Shown: positions 52,035-62,065, counted from the stretch's first letter. The stretch is 64,000 bases of DNA from Paenibacillus solani (GCF_001277345.1 NZ_LIUT01000003.1:566430-630429); one strand, 5' to 3'. The notes: generated by a model from the sequence alone, not told the origin. Numbers and translations are program-made.

Positions 52035-52697
52035 TTATTTCGGATAAGCAAGCTCCAGCTTCGTTAAGTCATTCTTATGTCCCACAATAACGAGAATATC
52101 GCCTTCCTCAATACGGTCATCGGGGCTCGGCGAAATATTCATGTCCGAGTCACTTCGAATCGCCATGACGTTGCAGCCAAACCGTGCCCGAATATCAAGC
52201 TCTATCAGGTTATGGCCGATCAAATCGCCAGTAGCCAGCATCTCCATGATGCTGTAGTCATCCGACAAATCGATATAATCCAAAATATTCGGTGACACTA
52301 AATGGTGAGCAACCCGCAGCCCCATGTCACGTTCAGGAAAAATCACCTTGTCGGCACCGATTTTATTAAGTACTTTTCCGTGCAGCTCATTCTTTGCCTT
52401 TACAATAATGGCAGGTACTCCAAGATCTTTCAAAATCAGCGTCGTCAGAATGCTGGATTGAATGTCTTCCCCGATCGCTACGACAACCACATCAAAATTT
52501 CGGATGCCGAGCGCGCGAAGGGCCTCTTCATCCGTTGAATCTGCTGATACAGCATGCGTAACCATATTCGCAATTTCTTGAACACGCTGTTCGCTCGCGT
52601 CTACGGCCAATACGTCAAATCCCATACCACTCAGTTCCTTGGCAACACTGGTGCCAAAACGCCCCATACCGATTACTGCGTACTGCTTCTTAGCCAT
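52035..52697 (-). CDS. Potassium-uptake regulatory protein (KtrA/KtrC-like RCK)
   Basis: 220-aa cytosolic gating ring subunit of Ktr potassium transporters. The N-terminal NAD/ATP-binding Rossmann domain (VIGMGRFGTSVAKEL) and C-terminal RCK_C domain, which binds c-di-AMP in known homologues, are both present. No KtrB-like membrane partner is in the window. GGAGGG precedes the ATG. Confidence 0.9.
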   Translation of the reverse strand: MAKKQYAVIGMGRFGTSVAKELSGMGFDVLAVDASEQRVQEIANMVTHAVSADSTDEEALRALGIRNFDVVVVAIGEDIQSSILTTLILKDLGVPAIIVKAKNELHGKVLNKIGADKVIFPERDMGLRVAHHLVSPNILDYIDLSDDYSIMEMLATGDLIGHNLIELDIRARFGCNVMAIRSDSDMNISPSPDDRIEEGDILVIVGHKNDLTKLELAYPK

Positions 52698-52837
52698 ATT
52701 TATATCCCTCCACGAGCCTAGGTCAATCCTGATATGAATGATAACAGTATATCATACTGCTTCGAATACTTGAATGTAACTGCTCTTGAACGGGCACATT
52801 ACACAATGACCCTTTCATAACAAGGAGGAACATTTCG

Positions 52838-53074
52838 ATGTCCATATTGTTAGATCTAAGGCAAGCTGTCATTCATAAAGTCCATAACCAGGACGAGGAA
52901 GAGCTGCGCTCCATGATCGAGGGTTCCGTTGACGGGCCTGAAGCCGCCCTGCCGGGACTCGGTGTAATGTTTGAAATGATGTGGAAGGACATGGATGTTG
53001 TTCAACAGACTAGCCTTGTCTCCTCCCTTCATAGTCACTTGAAAACCGTTACGCCCGGAAATCTACAGGGATAA
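52838..53074 (+). CDS. sspI: Small acid-soluble spore protein SspI
   Basis: 78-aa minor spore protein. The SspI pattern LDLRQAVIHKV, then LPGLGVMFEMMW, is clear. AAGGAGG lies 9 nt before the ATG. As in B. subtilis, a TrmH-type gene is next door. I did not find a convincing forespore promoter. Confidence 0.9.
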   Translation: MSILLDLRQAVIHKVHNQDEEELRSMIEGSVDGPEAALPGLGVMFEMMWKDMDVVQQTSLVSSLHSHLKTVTPGNLQG

Positions 53075-53087
53075 CCCACAATCAACA

Positions 53088-53127
53088 AGAACAATCCCCT
53101 AAGCTGTTATAGCTAGGGGATTGTTCT
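53088..53127. terminator. Bidirectional terminator
   Basis: A 14-bp stem (AGAACAATCCCCTA with its complement) with a 12-nt loop, between convergent sspI and prfC. Confidence 0.9.
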
Positions 53128-53152
53128 ATCTATATATAATTTATCTCGTATC

Positions 53153-54733
53153 TTATGGAGCGGTTTCCAGAAACTTGGCGGTCGGATTCTTCTCCATGGC
53201 CGTTCTCATGGCATACTCATTCTCGAACAGAACCACGTAATTATCCTTCTTGTCTTTCACCAGGGTAGAGTTAATCCGGAACTTGGATGGGTCAATATTA
53301 TCGTCCACGATCCAGCGGGCAAACTGATACGGCATCCGTTGAAGCTGGACATCGACCCCGTACTCCCCTTTCATCCGATACTCGAACACTTCGAACTGGA
53401 GCTGACCTACAACCCCCAGAATCGACTCATCAAAACTCACCGTGCGGAATACCTGAATGGTTCCTTCTTCCGTTAATTGGTCAATCCCTTTTTGATACTG
53501 CTTATGCTTAAGCGCGTTCTTTACCGTCACTTTAGCAAAGATCTCTGGAGAGAATGTAGGAAGCTCGTCGAATACAACTTCCCCTCCCTGGCTCAGAGAG
53601 TCTCCGATCCGGAAAATTCCCGGGTCAAACAGACCGATAATATCGCCAGGATATGCCTCCTGTACAATATCACGGTCCTGCGCCAAGAACTGCTGCGGCT
53701 GCGACAGCTTGATATCCTTGCCTACCCGTACATGCTTCACGCTCATTCCGCGTTCGAACTTGCCCGATACAATCCGCAAGAAAGCGATGCGGTCCCGGTG
53801 AGCCGGATTCATATTGGCTTGGATTTTAAAAACATATCCCGAAAACTTCTCGTTGGTGGGTTCCACCAAACCAGCCTTACTAACACGGGGCTCCGGCTTC
53901 GGCGCAAGTTGAAGGAAATTCTCTAGGAAGGTTTGAACACCAAAGTTATTGATTGCACTGCCGAAGAATACAGGCGTTAACTGCCCTTTTAACACTTTGT
54001 CCAGATCGAATGGATCACCGGCAACGTCCAGCAGCTCCAAGTCCTGGCACAACTGATCATGCAGATACTCTCCAGCCATCTCGCGAATCACCGGGTCCTC
54101 ATATCCTTCGACCTTCTGTACTTCAATCTTGGAATGGTCGTCTCCCTGGAATAATTCAACCTGATTCTTAACCCGGTCGTACACACCGCACAGGTCACGG
54201 CCGGAACCGATCGGCCAATTCATCGGTACGGAACGAATACCGAGAACCTGCTCGAGTTCTTCCATAAGATCAAACGGGCTGCGCCCTTCCCGGTCGAGTT
54301 TATTAATAAAAGTAAAAATCGGAATCCCCCGCTTGGCACAAACCTGAAACAGCTTAATGGTCTGGGCCTCAACCCCCTTGGCTACGTCAATCAACATGAC
54401 GGCACTGTCAGCGGCCGTTAATGTCCGATAGGTATCCTCACTGAAGTCTTGGTGACCGGGCGTATCCAATATGTTAATTCGATGCCCTAAATAATCAAAT
54501 TGCATAACCGACGAGGTAACCGAGATTCCCCGTTGCTTCTCAATCTCCATCCAGTCACTCGTTGCATGCTTGCTAGCTTTGCGAGCTTTAACCGATCCAG
54601 CCAGACGAATGGCGCCCCCGAACAAGAGCAGCTTCTCAGTCAGTGTTGTTTTACCAGCGTCAGGGTGGGAAATAATCGCAAACGTACGACGCTTATCCAC
54701 TTCATGCTGCAGTTCATCTATTAGCTTTGCCAT
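53153..54733 (-). CDS. prfC: Peptide chain release factor 3
   Basis: 526-aa translational GTPase that recycles RF1/RF2 from the ribosome. GTPase motifs are SHPDAGKTT (G1), DTPGHQDF (G3) and NKLDREGR (G4). The following domains match RF3 rather than EF-G. I start at ATG 54733 (MAKLIDELQ), with GAAGGGA upstream; the in-frame codons before it are not conserved. Confidence 0.94.
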   Translation of the reverse strand: MAKLIDELQHEVDKRRTFAIISHPDAGKTTLTEKLLLFGGAIRLAGSVKARKASKHATSDWMEIEKQRGISVTSSVMQFDYLGHRINILDTPGHQDFSEDTYRTLTAADSAVMLIDVAKGVEAQTIKLFQVCAKRGIPIFTFINKLDREGRSPFDLMEELEQVLGIRSVPMNWPIGSGRDLCGVYDRVKNQVELFQGDDHSKIEVQKVEGYEDPVIREMAGEYLHDQLCQDLELLDVAGDPFDLDKVLKGQLTPVFFGSAINNFGVQTFLENFLQLAPKPEPRVSKAGLVEPTNEKFSGYVFKIQANMNPAHRDRIAFLRIVSGKFERGMSVKHVRVGKDIKLSQPQQFLAQDRDIVQEAYPGDIIGLFDPGIFRIGDSLSQGGEVVFDELPTFSPEIFAKVTVKNALKHKQYQKGIDQLTEEGTIQVFRTVSFDESILGVVGQLQFEVFEYRMKGEYGVDVQLQRMPYQFARWIVDDNIDPSKFRINSTLVKDKKDNYVVLFENEYAMRTAMEKNPTAKFLETAP

Positions 54734-54788
54734 TTCACAAATCCCTTCGTAACTAAAGTCATGTATATCATTGTACCACAATTTATAC

Positions 54789-54830
54789 GCAAATCATCCC
54801 CAGGCGCCGTGTGCAAGGGGATGATTTTTT
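54789..54830. terminator. Terminator of zwf
   Basis: AAATCATCCCC and GGGGATGATTTTTT flank a 13-nt loop. It sits downstream of zwf on the minus strand. Confidence 0.85.
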
Positions 54831-54854
54831 GTCATGTAATTATGTTAAACAAGG

Positions 54855-56402
54855 TTATTTTTTCAACCAGACTACATTATCCTCAAGCTGACCGTTTACT
54901 GGCCACCAGTGGAATCCGTCTTCCTTCAGAAGCTCATCTGCCTTGTCCGGTCCCCAAGAACCAGCAGGGTATGATTCCAGCTCGCCTTGGTTTTCTTTCC
55001 AAGCGTTTGCGATCCGATCCACGAAGGACCATGCCGACGCCACTTCGTCCCAGCGGGTAAAGTAAGTGGAATCCCCGCGTGCAGCATCATGCAATAGACG
55101 TTCGTAAGCTTCCGGAGAGTTAATGCCCACAATGCAGCTTTGGCAGAAATCCATCGCTACCGGTGCGATTTCGGACTCTGATCCCGGCTTCTTCGCGTTA
55201 ATCTTCACATAGATGCCTTCCATCGGATTCACGCGAATAACGAGCAGGTTAGGTTCCAGAGAATGTTTTTGGCCCAAATAGACATTGGTTGGCATCCGCT
55301 TGAACTCGACAACTACCTCGGTTGTCTTAACCGGAAGACGTTTCCCTGTACGGATATAGAATGGTACCCCCGCCCAGCGGAAATTGTCCACGAACACTCT
55401 CGCAGCAAAATATGTCTCCGTGTTGGATTCCGGATTAACCTTGTCCTCTTCGCGATACGCCGGCAGATCTTTTCCGCCCGCAGAACCCTTCGTATATTGA
55501 CCGCGAACGACGTTGTTCTTCACTTCTTCGTTAGAGGCATATGGACGCAGGGAGCGCAGCACCTTGACCTTCTCGTCGCGAATATCTTCTGCGAGCAAAC
55601 GGCTAGGCGGCTCCATCGCTATCATGGTTAACAGCTGCAGGATATGGTTTTGTCCCATATCTCTTAGTGCGCCTGCATGATCATAGTACCCTCCGCGCTC
55701 CTCGACACCAACCGTCTCACCAAGCGTAATCTGAATGTTCGCGATATGCTTGTTATTCCACAGCGGCTCAAAGAAAGCATTAGCAAAACGTATAACTTCG
55801 ATGTTCTGCACCATTTCTTTACCAAGATAATGGTCGATCCGGTAAATTTCCTCTTCCTTGAACACTTTACGAATCTCTTCGTTCAGTTTGGCAGCTGATT
55901 CGAGGTCATAGCCGAACGGCTTCTCGATCACCAGTCGGTTCCAGCCTTCTCCCTCAAGCATCCCGCCCTTCATCAGGTTAAAGGATACGCTGCCGAACAA
56001 TTCCGGCGCCAGCGCCAGATAGAACAGGCGGTTACCCGGTATATTAAATTTCGACTCCAATTGTTCCGTTTGTTCACGCAGCTCACGGAATCCGTCAATA
56101 TTGTTGATGTCTAGAGATTTATATTCAAAATGCTGTGCAAATGCATTCCATTCACTATCCTGCTCCGAACTATATCGGCAGAATTCCTGAATTGAACGAT
56201 AAACGTCCTCCCTAAACTCTTCTTGGGTTCGCGGACGTCGCGCCACGCCGATTACCGCAAAATCCTCATCCAGTTTTCCTTCCCGATATAGACTGTAGAT
56301 CGCCGGAAACAACTTACGTCTTGCCAAATCACCAGTCGCTCCAAAGATGAAAAATACAGCGCCCGGTGCTTTCAATGTATCTAGATTTTGATTTTCAGCC
56401 AT
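54855..56402 (-). CDS. zwf: Glucose-6-phosphate 1-dehydrogenase
   Basis: 515-aa first enzyme of the oxidative pentose phosphate pathway, making NADPH. The dinucleotide motif is GATGDLARRK and the active site RIDHYLGKE carries the catalytic His. It depends on NADP, made by the nadK product found elsewhere in the window. Confidence 0.97.
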   Translation of the reverse strand: MAENQNLDTLKAPGAVFFIFGATGDLARRKLFPAIYSLYREGKLDEDFAVIGVARRPRTQEEFREDVYRSIQEFCRYSSEQDSEWNAFAQHFEYKSLDINNIDGFRELREQTEQLESKFNIPGNRLFYLALAPELFGSVSFNLMKGGMLEGEGWNRLVIEKPFGYDLESAAKLNEEIRKVFKEEEIYRIDHYLGKEMVQNIEVIRFANAFFEPLWNNKHIANIQITLGETVGVEERGGYYDHAGALRDMGQNHILQLLTMIAMEPPSRLLAEDIRDEKVKVLRSLRPYASNEEVKNNVVRGQYTKGSAGGKDLPAYREEDKVNPESNTETYFAARVFVDNFRWAGVPFYIRTGKRLPVKTTEVVVEFKRMPTNVYLGQKHSLEPNLLVIRVNPMEGIYVKINAKKPGSESEIAPVAMDFCQSCIVGINSPEAYERLLHDAARGDSTYFTRWDEVASAWSFVDRIANAWKENQGELESYPAGSWGPDKADELLKEDGFHWWPVNGQLEDNVVWLKK

Positions 56403-56539
56403 GGCTCCTCATTCTTTCTATAAATTATAGTGTATTTTTATGCATCCAAACTTACTTCGATGTGATGACATTTTAGCATATTCATTTCAAGTATGCTATC
56501 TCAATTCATATTTTTTCACCGTAGTTTCAAATATCATTT

Positions 56540-57385
56540 TCAATATTCTATTGTAATGACGGGAAATCCGATCGTAATTCTACTACTTTTCTTCACCGAA
56601 TCTTCATGCACGGCCATCTGCATATGAATGGGTGTATTGCCGCTCTGCACGAATGTGCCTAATGAAGGAGCTTCATAAGAACGACTTAATGTCTTCACAT
56701 CTTCATATTTTTCCACCATACGAAGTGAAAGCTTCTGGCCAGCGCTTTCCTCTACCTCTGCCATCGTTGCCTGGACATCTGTAGACGTCGATGCATAACC
56801 TTGAATGGACGCATTCCAGTTATTCGCTATGCCTGCTTCTTCCATTTGTTCTTGAATGTGCTCCTTTAAGTTCGTCATTTCGCGGGTATTCCTGGCCGCT
56901 TCTCCCACAAGCATGACTCTAACGTAACTGTGTCCTCCCTTCGCTATCGCCCAATTGAGATGGACCGAAACCTCAGAGAGTTTACCTTCTGCTTGAAAAA
57001 CTTCATTACCTTGGAGCTGCGATGTGGTAACCCCGGAGAGCCCTATTGTATGAGCCAGCTGCTGCGCTGCTGTCTTAGCTTGATCCTCCGTTAAAGAACT
57101 TATCAATTCACCTTGAATTTTTACCGTGAGGAGTGCCGAAGACTCCATATGTTCCAGACCAAGCGCTGCAAGCAGGGCTAGATCACTTTCGCTTTTCTCT
57201 GCTGCTTCCGATCCTCCAAACCCTTCGATGGCCTGTCTTCCTGAGGTCGCTGATGCTTCCAATGGATGCGGAACGTTCGCACCGTCTCGATGACTTTCGG
57301 TTACTCCGGCAAACCCCATCATTATACCCGCTGCCCCGCACAGTAACAGCATCATCACCATCAATTGTACACGAACGTTCCGCAT
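56540..57385 (-). CDS. YwmB-like secreted protein
   Basis: 281-aa protein with an N-terminal hydrophobic signal or anchor (about 5-27) and a soluble, mixed alpha/beta domain resembling the YwmB family, some of which are annotated as TATA-box-binding-like folds. GGGGGAG precedes ATG 57385. Function is unknown. Confidence 0.7.
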   Translation of the reverse strand: MRNVRVQLMVMMLLLCGAAGIMMGFAGVTESHRDGANVPHPLEASATSGRQAIEGFGGSEAAEKSESDLALLAALGLEHMESSALLTVKIQGELISSLTEDQAKTAAQQLAHTIGLSGVTTSQLQGNEVFQAEGKLSEVSVHLNWAIAKGGHSYVRVMLVGEAARNTREMTNLKEHIQEQMEEAGIANNWNASIQGYASTSTDVQATMAEVEESAGQKLSLRMVEKYEDVKTLSRSYEAPSLGTFVQSGNTPIHMQMAVHEDSVKKSSRITIGFPVITIEY

Positions 57386-57501
57386 TATGAGCTCCCCCTC
57401 ATCCGAATCTATCAATCTAGTAAAAGGATGACCTCATCTATCTCGATTTATACCTCCTCATACCAAAAAATCCTTGTTGATTCTAGAGCAGCTTCACAAA
57501 T

Positions 57502-57530
57502 AAAAAAAGCTCCCGCCCCCGGGAGTCTTT
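57502..57530 (-). terminator. Terminator of the Lia operon
   Basis: Stem AAAGCTCCCG with its complement and a 3-nt loop; T run on the minus strand downstream of liaR. Confidence 0.85.
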
Positions 57531-57592
57531 GCCTGCCACAATATATGCTTTAAGTTATGCCACTTCCATACAAAAAAAGAAGCCGGCCCTTA

Positions 57593-58237
57593 CTATTCAG
57601 CCAGCCCATTCTTGTATGCGTATATCGCGGCTTGAGTCCGATCCTCAACACCTAACTTGCCTAATATATTGGTTACGTGGAACTTTACAGTTTTGATGCC
57701 AATAATTAAGTCGTCAGCAATATCCTGATTGGATTTGCCCTGGGCCAGGAGCCGCAGCACTTCCATCTCCCGGTCAGTCAAATCGTTATGCGCCGGTGCT
57801 TCATTTTGCGGATGACGAAAACGGTTCATCATCTTGGAGGCTACTTGAGATTCCAGTACCGATTGCCCGCGTGCGGCTGCACGTATAGCATCTGCTACTT
57901 CGGAAGCCCGGGATGTCTTCAGCAAATAGCTGAACGCCCCAGCTTCTATCACCGGATACATCTTCTCATCGTCCAGATAACTGGTCAGTACAATTACTTT
58001 CAGATTCGGGAACTGATTCATCAGCAGACGCGTGGTCTCAATGCCATCCATTCCATCCATTACGAGGTCCATCAGCACCACATCCGGATGATATTCCTGG
58101 GCTAATCGTATGCCTTCTTCGCCGCTGCCCGCTTCCCCTACGACCTCAATACCGTCTTCTGTGCCAAGCACGGCTGCCAACCCGATCCGCACCATCTCGT
58201 GATCATCGACCAGCAGCACCTTAATCGGCGTTTCCAT
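57593..58237 (-). CDS. liaR: LiaR-like response regulator
   Basis: 214-aa NarL-type regulator of cell-envelope stress. The receiver has the acidic pair DD (10-11), phospho-acceptor Asp57 (PDVVLMDLVMD) and Lys in YLLKTS; the C-terminal LuxR-type HTH begins LTDREMEVLRLLAQG. I start at ATG 58237, 6 nt after GGGGGG; an ATG at 58243 touches that site. It overlaps liaS by 17 nt. Confidence 0.95.
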   Translation of the reverse strand: METPIKVLLVDDHEMVRIGLAAVLGTEDGIEVVGEAGSGEEGIRLAQEYHPDVVLMDLVMDGMDGIETTRLLMNQFPNLKVIVLTSYLDDEKMYPVIEAGAFSYLLKTSRASEVADAIRAAARGQSVLESQVASKMMNRFRHPQNEAPAHNDLTDREMEVLRLLAQGKSNQDIADDLIIGIKTVKFHVTNILGKLGVEDRTQAAIYAYKNGLAE

Positions 58238-59294
58238 CTCCATCCCCCCGTTTACGTTCTTCGTTTATTAGTGGCACGATAATCTCAATTCGCGTTCCCT
58301 TACCCGGGGCCGTTATGAACTGCAGCGAACCACCAATCTCCGTCACCCGTTCCTGCATCGTCGAAAGGCCATAGGACGTTTGTTTTTTATCATCCATTTC
58401 AAAACCGACCCCATCATCCCGCAGCATCACCCGAACGGTGTTCTGCCTGCGATGAATACGGATATCCATTTTCTCCGCCTTCGAGTGCCGAAGGGTATTC
58501 GACATGGCCTCCTGGATGATACGGAACAGATGATTCTCGATCCCTTTAAGCAAATGGATGTCATCGTCCATCTCAAACGTAATTTCCATCGGTACTTTGA
58601 TACGCAATTCCTTAATTAAATCCCACAGTCCCTGTTCAAGTGCTTTCCCTTCCAAATAAACCGGTCGGAGATGAAGAAGCAGCGCTCTCATCTCCGATTG
58701 CGCAACGGCCGACATTTCCTCAATCAGAGCGACCTGGCGCTGTGCTTTGTCAAAATCCTTATCCAGCGTCCTGCCCACAGCAGTTGCCGTCATCGAAATC
58801 GCAAACAGCTGTTGAGATACTGCATCGTGGAGCTCGCGCGCCAGCCGCTGTCTCTCTTCCACAATCGCTGTGACCCTGGCCTGCTCGGCAAGCTGGGCAT
58901 TGTTTGTGGATAATCGCTGCAAGGAAGAAACCTGCTCTTCCCACCGTTTGCTGATTGTTACGAGCTGCTCTCCGAGCCGCCCTACCTCATCCTCGCCGAT
59001 CTCCGGCATTACATCAGTAAGGCTGCCCTTTTCCCAGTTTACCAAGGTCTCTCTTACAAGATCCACCCGTCGTTTGACCCGGTATCCCTGGAAGAACCCA
59101 TAAATCGCGCCTAGCCCAATCGGAAGTAACACCAGGGTAATGCCTGCTTCAACTCGATTCTTCCAAGTCTCGAACGGTTGAAGATAGCCATATGTATATA
59201 ATAAATACAGGACAACTAGCATGACAACCAATCCCAGAAGGGTCCCCTCACGCATACTTCGGGTAATCATATTTGCTTTCTTTTCCGTTTCCAC
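58221..59294 (-). CDS. liaS: LiaS-like sensor histidine kinase
   Basis: 357-aa membrane kinase: two transmembrane segments (about 17-38 and 52-71) with a short loop, a HAMP region (about 72-125), HisKA_3 dimerisation domain with His156 (ARELHDAVSQQ) and a C-terminal ATPase. The short extracellular loop is typical of intramembrane-sensing kinases inhibited by LiaF. The start is GTG, preceded by AGGAGGG. Confidence 0.95.
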   Translation of the reverse strand: METEKKANMITRSMREGTLLGLVVMLVVLYLLYTYGYLQPFETWKNRVEAGITLVLLPIGLGAIYGFFQGYRVKRRVDLVRETLVNWEKGSLTDVMPEIGEDEVGRLGEQLVTISKRWEEQVSSLQRLSTNNAQLAEQARVTAIVEERQRLARELHDAVSQQLFAISMTATAVGRTLDKDFDKAQRQVALIEEMSAVAQSEMRALLLHLRPVYLEGKALEQGLWDLIKELRIKVPMEITFEMDDDIHLLKGIENHLFRIIQEAMSNTLRHSKAEKMDIRIHRRQNTVRVMLRDDGVGFEMDDKKQTSYGLSTMQERVTEIGGSLQFITAPGKGTRIEIIVPLINEERKRGDGDGNAD

Positions 59295-59328
59295 GGGGCA
59301 ACCCTCCTGAATGGTTTAGCAGAACAAA

Positions 59329-59973
59329 TCACGTCATTCTTATATTCAAATCTCCGCCTAAATAAGAGACAATCAATTTCACTTTATATTCACTGGTTTC
59401 ATAATTGGGTGATTGATACCGCAAACGGTTTAATACCCCGGTTTCTTTCCGTTCGTCCATATGAATCGAGCCAAACAAGATGGATGCCTCCACCTCTACC
59501 CCATAATAGTCCGGGACGATTACATCAAGATCTCCCAGCAGTCCGTGGAACATGAGAACGGTTTGGCGTTCCTCAGGAAGCGCAAGAGACAGATCGATAT
59601 CCGCTTCTCCAAGCACATGCCACACACTCAAACTGCGCATCACCCACGGTGCACGGTCCCAATCAAAATTGGACATAAAATTCTGCTTCTGAACATACCC
59701 TGTCGTGGTATGAGCGCGTTTGGATTTGCCATAGAAAATACCTAGCGATATCAAGCTAATGCCTATAATCAACATGAGATGCTCCAGCAGCAGCAGAACG
59801 GCACCAACGGCGAGCAGAATATATCCTTTCTTCACACGGCCTTCTCTGATCTGAAGAACGCCTGCCAACATAAGCAGCAGGGCGACGATGGTGAAGAAAC
59901 CAAACCAACGGCCGAAAAGCATAATAATACCCAAGCTAATTAAACCAACTGCTATCCAGCGGTTTCTGTCCAT
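59329..59973 (-). CDS. liaF: LiaF-like inhibitor of LiaS
   Basis: 214 aa: four hydrophobic segments in the first 85 residues (LiaF N-terminal transmembrane module), then a soluble beta-rich domain (about 110-214) with SYLGGDLNIRM at the end. In B. subtilis LiaF holds LiaS inactive until the envelope is disturbed. AAGGAGGTG precedes the ATG. Confidence 0.9.
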   Translation of the reverse strand: MDRNRWIAVGLISLGIIMLFGRWFGFFTIVALLLMLAGVLQIREGRVKKGYILLAVGAVLLLLEHLMLIIGISLISLGIFYGKSKRAHTTTGYVQKQNFMSNFDWDRAPWVMRSLSVWHVLGEADIDLSLALPEERQTVLMFHGLLGDLDVIVPDYYGVEVEASILFGSIHMDERKETGVLNRLRYQSPNYETSEYKVKLIVSYLGGDLNIRMT

Positions 59974-60008
59974 GTCGCACCTCCTTGATGACCTAGATAT
60001 AAGCTCGG

Positions 60009-60047
60009 AAAAGCCATATCAGCGGGAGATTCCCACTGTATGGCTTT
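60009..60047 (-). terminator. Internal terminator between liaH-like and liaF
   Basis: AAAGCCATA and TATGGCTTT arms with an inner GGGA/TCCC pair, followed by TTTT on the minus strand, in a 170-bp gap. It would separate a strong promoter-proximal transcript from the downstream regulatory genes. Confidence 0.65.
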
Positions 60048-60143
60048 GCCTGCACTATACGGACAAGCTCATTCGTATAGCATATCATATGAACCATGTG
60101 TTCGAATATGGTTTGTGCTTATTTTGCTGACTTGTTCAGGGAA

Positions 60144-60830
60144 TTACTCGGATTTCGAAGAATTCCCCATTTTGTTCTTGAGCGCTTGCAGCTGCTCGTC
60201 TACCTTCAATTGCTTCTCAGCATCTACCGGACTTGTGTATACGGCACTGTTAGGGCGGTATGGAGCGCGGAGTACATCAGCTTCCGCTTCCATTTGCATG
60301 ATTTTTTCCTCCATGCGGTGGAAGCCCATCGAAGCACTGCCGCTTTCGATCGTATGCAGGCTGCTCACTTGAGACATTTGCTTCTTCGCTTTGGCCATTT
60401 GAGCGCGAGCTACGAGCTCATTACGCTTGTTGCGCATTTTATAGAACTCGTCTTTCATTTCATGCAGCTGAGCTACGAGTTCTTTGGCTTGAGCCTCGGA
60501 TTGCATATGCAATTCCACGTACTCGGTTTCTTTTTGGTCGAAGTAGATTTTTTCCTCAAGCAGCTTGCGAGCTACCTCTTCCTGACCGTTTTTCAAAGCT
60601 AATTCAGCTTGTGCTTCGCGTTGAGCAGCCATCTTCACAGCTTCATCAACACGCTGCTTCATGCGACGCTCATTCGCCATTTGCTTCGCGACGGTTACCT
60701 CTGCTTCATGAATTTCTGCCTCCATGTCACGCAGGTACTGGTTCAGCATTACGATCGGATCCTCTACTTTATCCAACAGCTCATTCACCGATGCCTTCGT
60801 CATATCTTTAAGTCTTTTAAATACTCCCAT
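60144..60830 (-). CDS. PspA/IM30-family protein (LiaH-like)
   Basis: 228-aa coiled-coil membrane-remodelling protein of the ESCRT-III-like PspA/IM30/LiaH family. The N-terminal amphipathic helix (MGVFKRLKDMTKASVNELL) and the long heptad-rich helix are clear. I start at ATG 60830. It follows PspC by 1 nt. It is the second PspA-type gene of the operon. Confidence 0.92.
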   Translation of the reverse strand: MGVFKRLKDMTKASVNELLDKVEDPIVMLNQYLRDMEAEIHEAEVTVAKQMANERRMKQRVDEAVKMAAQREAQAELALKNGQEEVARKLLEEKIYFDQKETEYVELHMQSEAQAKELVAQLHEMKDEFYKMRNKRNELVARAQMAKAKKQMSQVSSLHTIESGSASMGFHRMEEKIMQMEAEADVLRAPYRPNSAVYTSPVDAEKQLKVDEQLQALKNKMGNSSKSE

Positions 60831-60831
60831 G

Positions 60832-61314
60832 TTATTTATCTCCCTTCTCATAGTTCGAAAGTTTTTTCTTCAATTCTTCAATTTCTTTTTGCATTGCTTT
60901 CTTCTCGATATCCTTCATCATTGCATCCAGATCGGAGTCCGCTGACCCATTGCTTCTGGATTCATTCGGCCGGTCATATCTCGGACCAAAATGTCCATGT
61001 TCGTTCGAATAGTTCTGACGTCCATAGCCATCGTTGTAGCTGTTATAACCTGGTCCTGGGCCCCGATGATCGTGGGGACGGTATCCGCCGCCATGTCTTC
61101 CTTGCGGAGGACCGTAAGGATCATGATAATAGGGCTCTTTAGGAACCACCAGAGATGCAATCAGATAGATCAAAAGCAATGTACCGCCTGAGAAAAAGAC
61201 ACTGACTACAAATATGATTCGAAGCAGGGTAGATTCGATTCCAAAATAATCGGATATACCGCCGATCAATCCTGTAAACATCTTATCGCGGTTGGAACGG
61301 TACAATTTAGTCAT
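60832..61314 (-). CDS. PspC-domain membrane protein
   Basis: 160 aa. A PspC domain with the RMF-type core (LYRSNRDKMFTGLIGGISDYFG) and a transmembrane pair (about 30-57) is followed by a Gly/Tyr/His/Pro-rich linker (about 60-115) and a C-terminal coiled coil (about 128-155). PspC-type proteins sense or transmit envelope damage. It lies between the two pspA-like genes. Confidence 0.92.
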   Translation of the reverse strand: MTKLYRSNRDKMFTGLIGGISDYFGIESTLLRIIFVVSVFFSGGTLLLIYLIASLVVPKEPYYHDPYGPPQGRHGGGYRPHDHRGPGPGYNSYNDGYGRQNYSNEHGHFGPRYDRPNESRSNGSADSDLDAMMKDIEKKAMQKEIEELKKKLSNYEKGDK

Positions 61315-61316
61315 GG

Positions 61317-61997
61317 TTACTCCTTTCCGCTGTTATTGTTCAGCTTTTGCTTCAGGCGGGCAAGCTCCTTTTCCAATACGGTGGAGACAGACTCTCCAGC
61401 CTGATCCATGTATTCCTGCCCCATGCGGCGTAGATCGCGAAGGCTTCTCGCCTCCAGTTCCCAGTCGCTGATGCGGTCTTCAAGACGATTGAACATCTTA
61501 GGTACATCAGGACCTCCACCATAGGAGCCTGTACGCTCATTCATCTTTTGCTGAAGACGAAGCGTCTCTACTCGGGCCACATAATATTGGCGCTTGCTGT
61601 ATACCGTCTGGTACTCCATGCGCAGCTCACCAAGCTGCTCTTCGATCTCTTTTAGCGACTCAAGGCTTGAGGTTAACAGACCTTGATATTGTTCAATCTT
61701 TTCCTCATAGATCAGCTTCTCTTGCAGTGCCAGCTTGGCAAGATGATCTTCGCCAGCTTTTAGTGCAAGCAGAGCCTGCTCTTCACGCTTATCACGCATG
61801 TTCTCTGCTTGATCCACCTGCTGCTTCAGCTGCCTGGAGTGTACCTGGCATTGCTGCTGCAGTTTCTCAGCTTCTACGATGTCTTGTCTCGTTGAATGCA
61901 GGAACTGGTCGATCAATCGAACCGGATCCTGGCTCTGCTCGAGCTTTTCATTCAAAGTTGCTACGGTAATATCTCTTATCCGTCGAAAAACACTCAT
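61317..61997 (-). CDS. PspA/IM30-family protein, first copy
   Basis: 226-aa PspA-family protein: N-terminal amphipathic helix (MSVFRRIRDITVATLNEKL), long coiled coil and acidic C terminus. It differs clearly in sequence from the copy at 60144, so the two are old duplicates rather than a recent repeat. Two nt separate it from PspC. Confidence 0.92.
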   Translation of the reverse strand: MSVFRRIRDITVATLNEKLEQSQDPVRLIDQFLHSTRQDIVEAEKLQQQCQVHSRQLKQQVDQAENMRDKREEQALLALKAGEDHLAKLALQEKLIYEEKIEQYQGLLTSSLESLKEIEEQLGELRMEYQTVYSKRQYYVARVETLRLQQKMNERTGSYGGGPDVPKMFNRLEDRISDWELEARSLRDLRRMGQEYMDQAGESVSTVLEKELARLKQKLNNNSGKE

Positions 61998-62065
61998 TTT
62001 GGTTTAGCCCTCCTCATCTATCATGATCCGCTATTCATGTATGTTATTTTAAGTTCTGTCCATTA

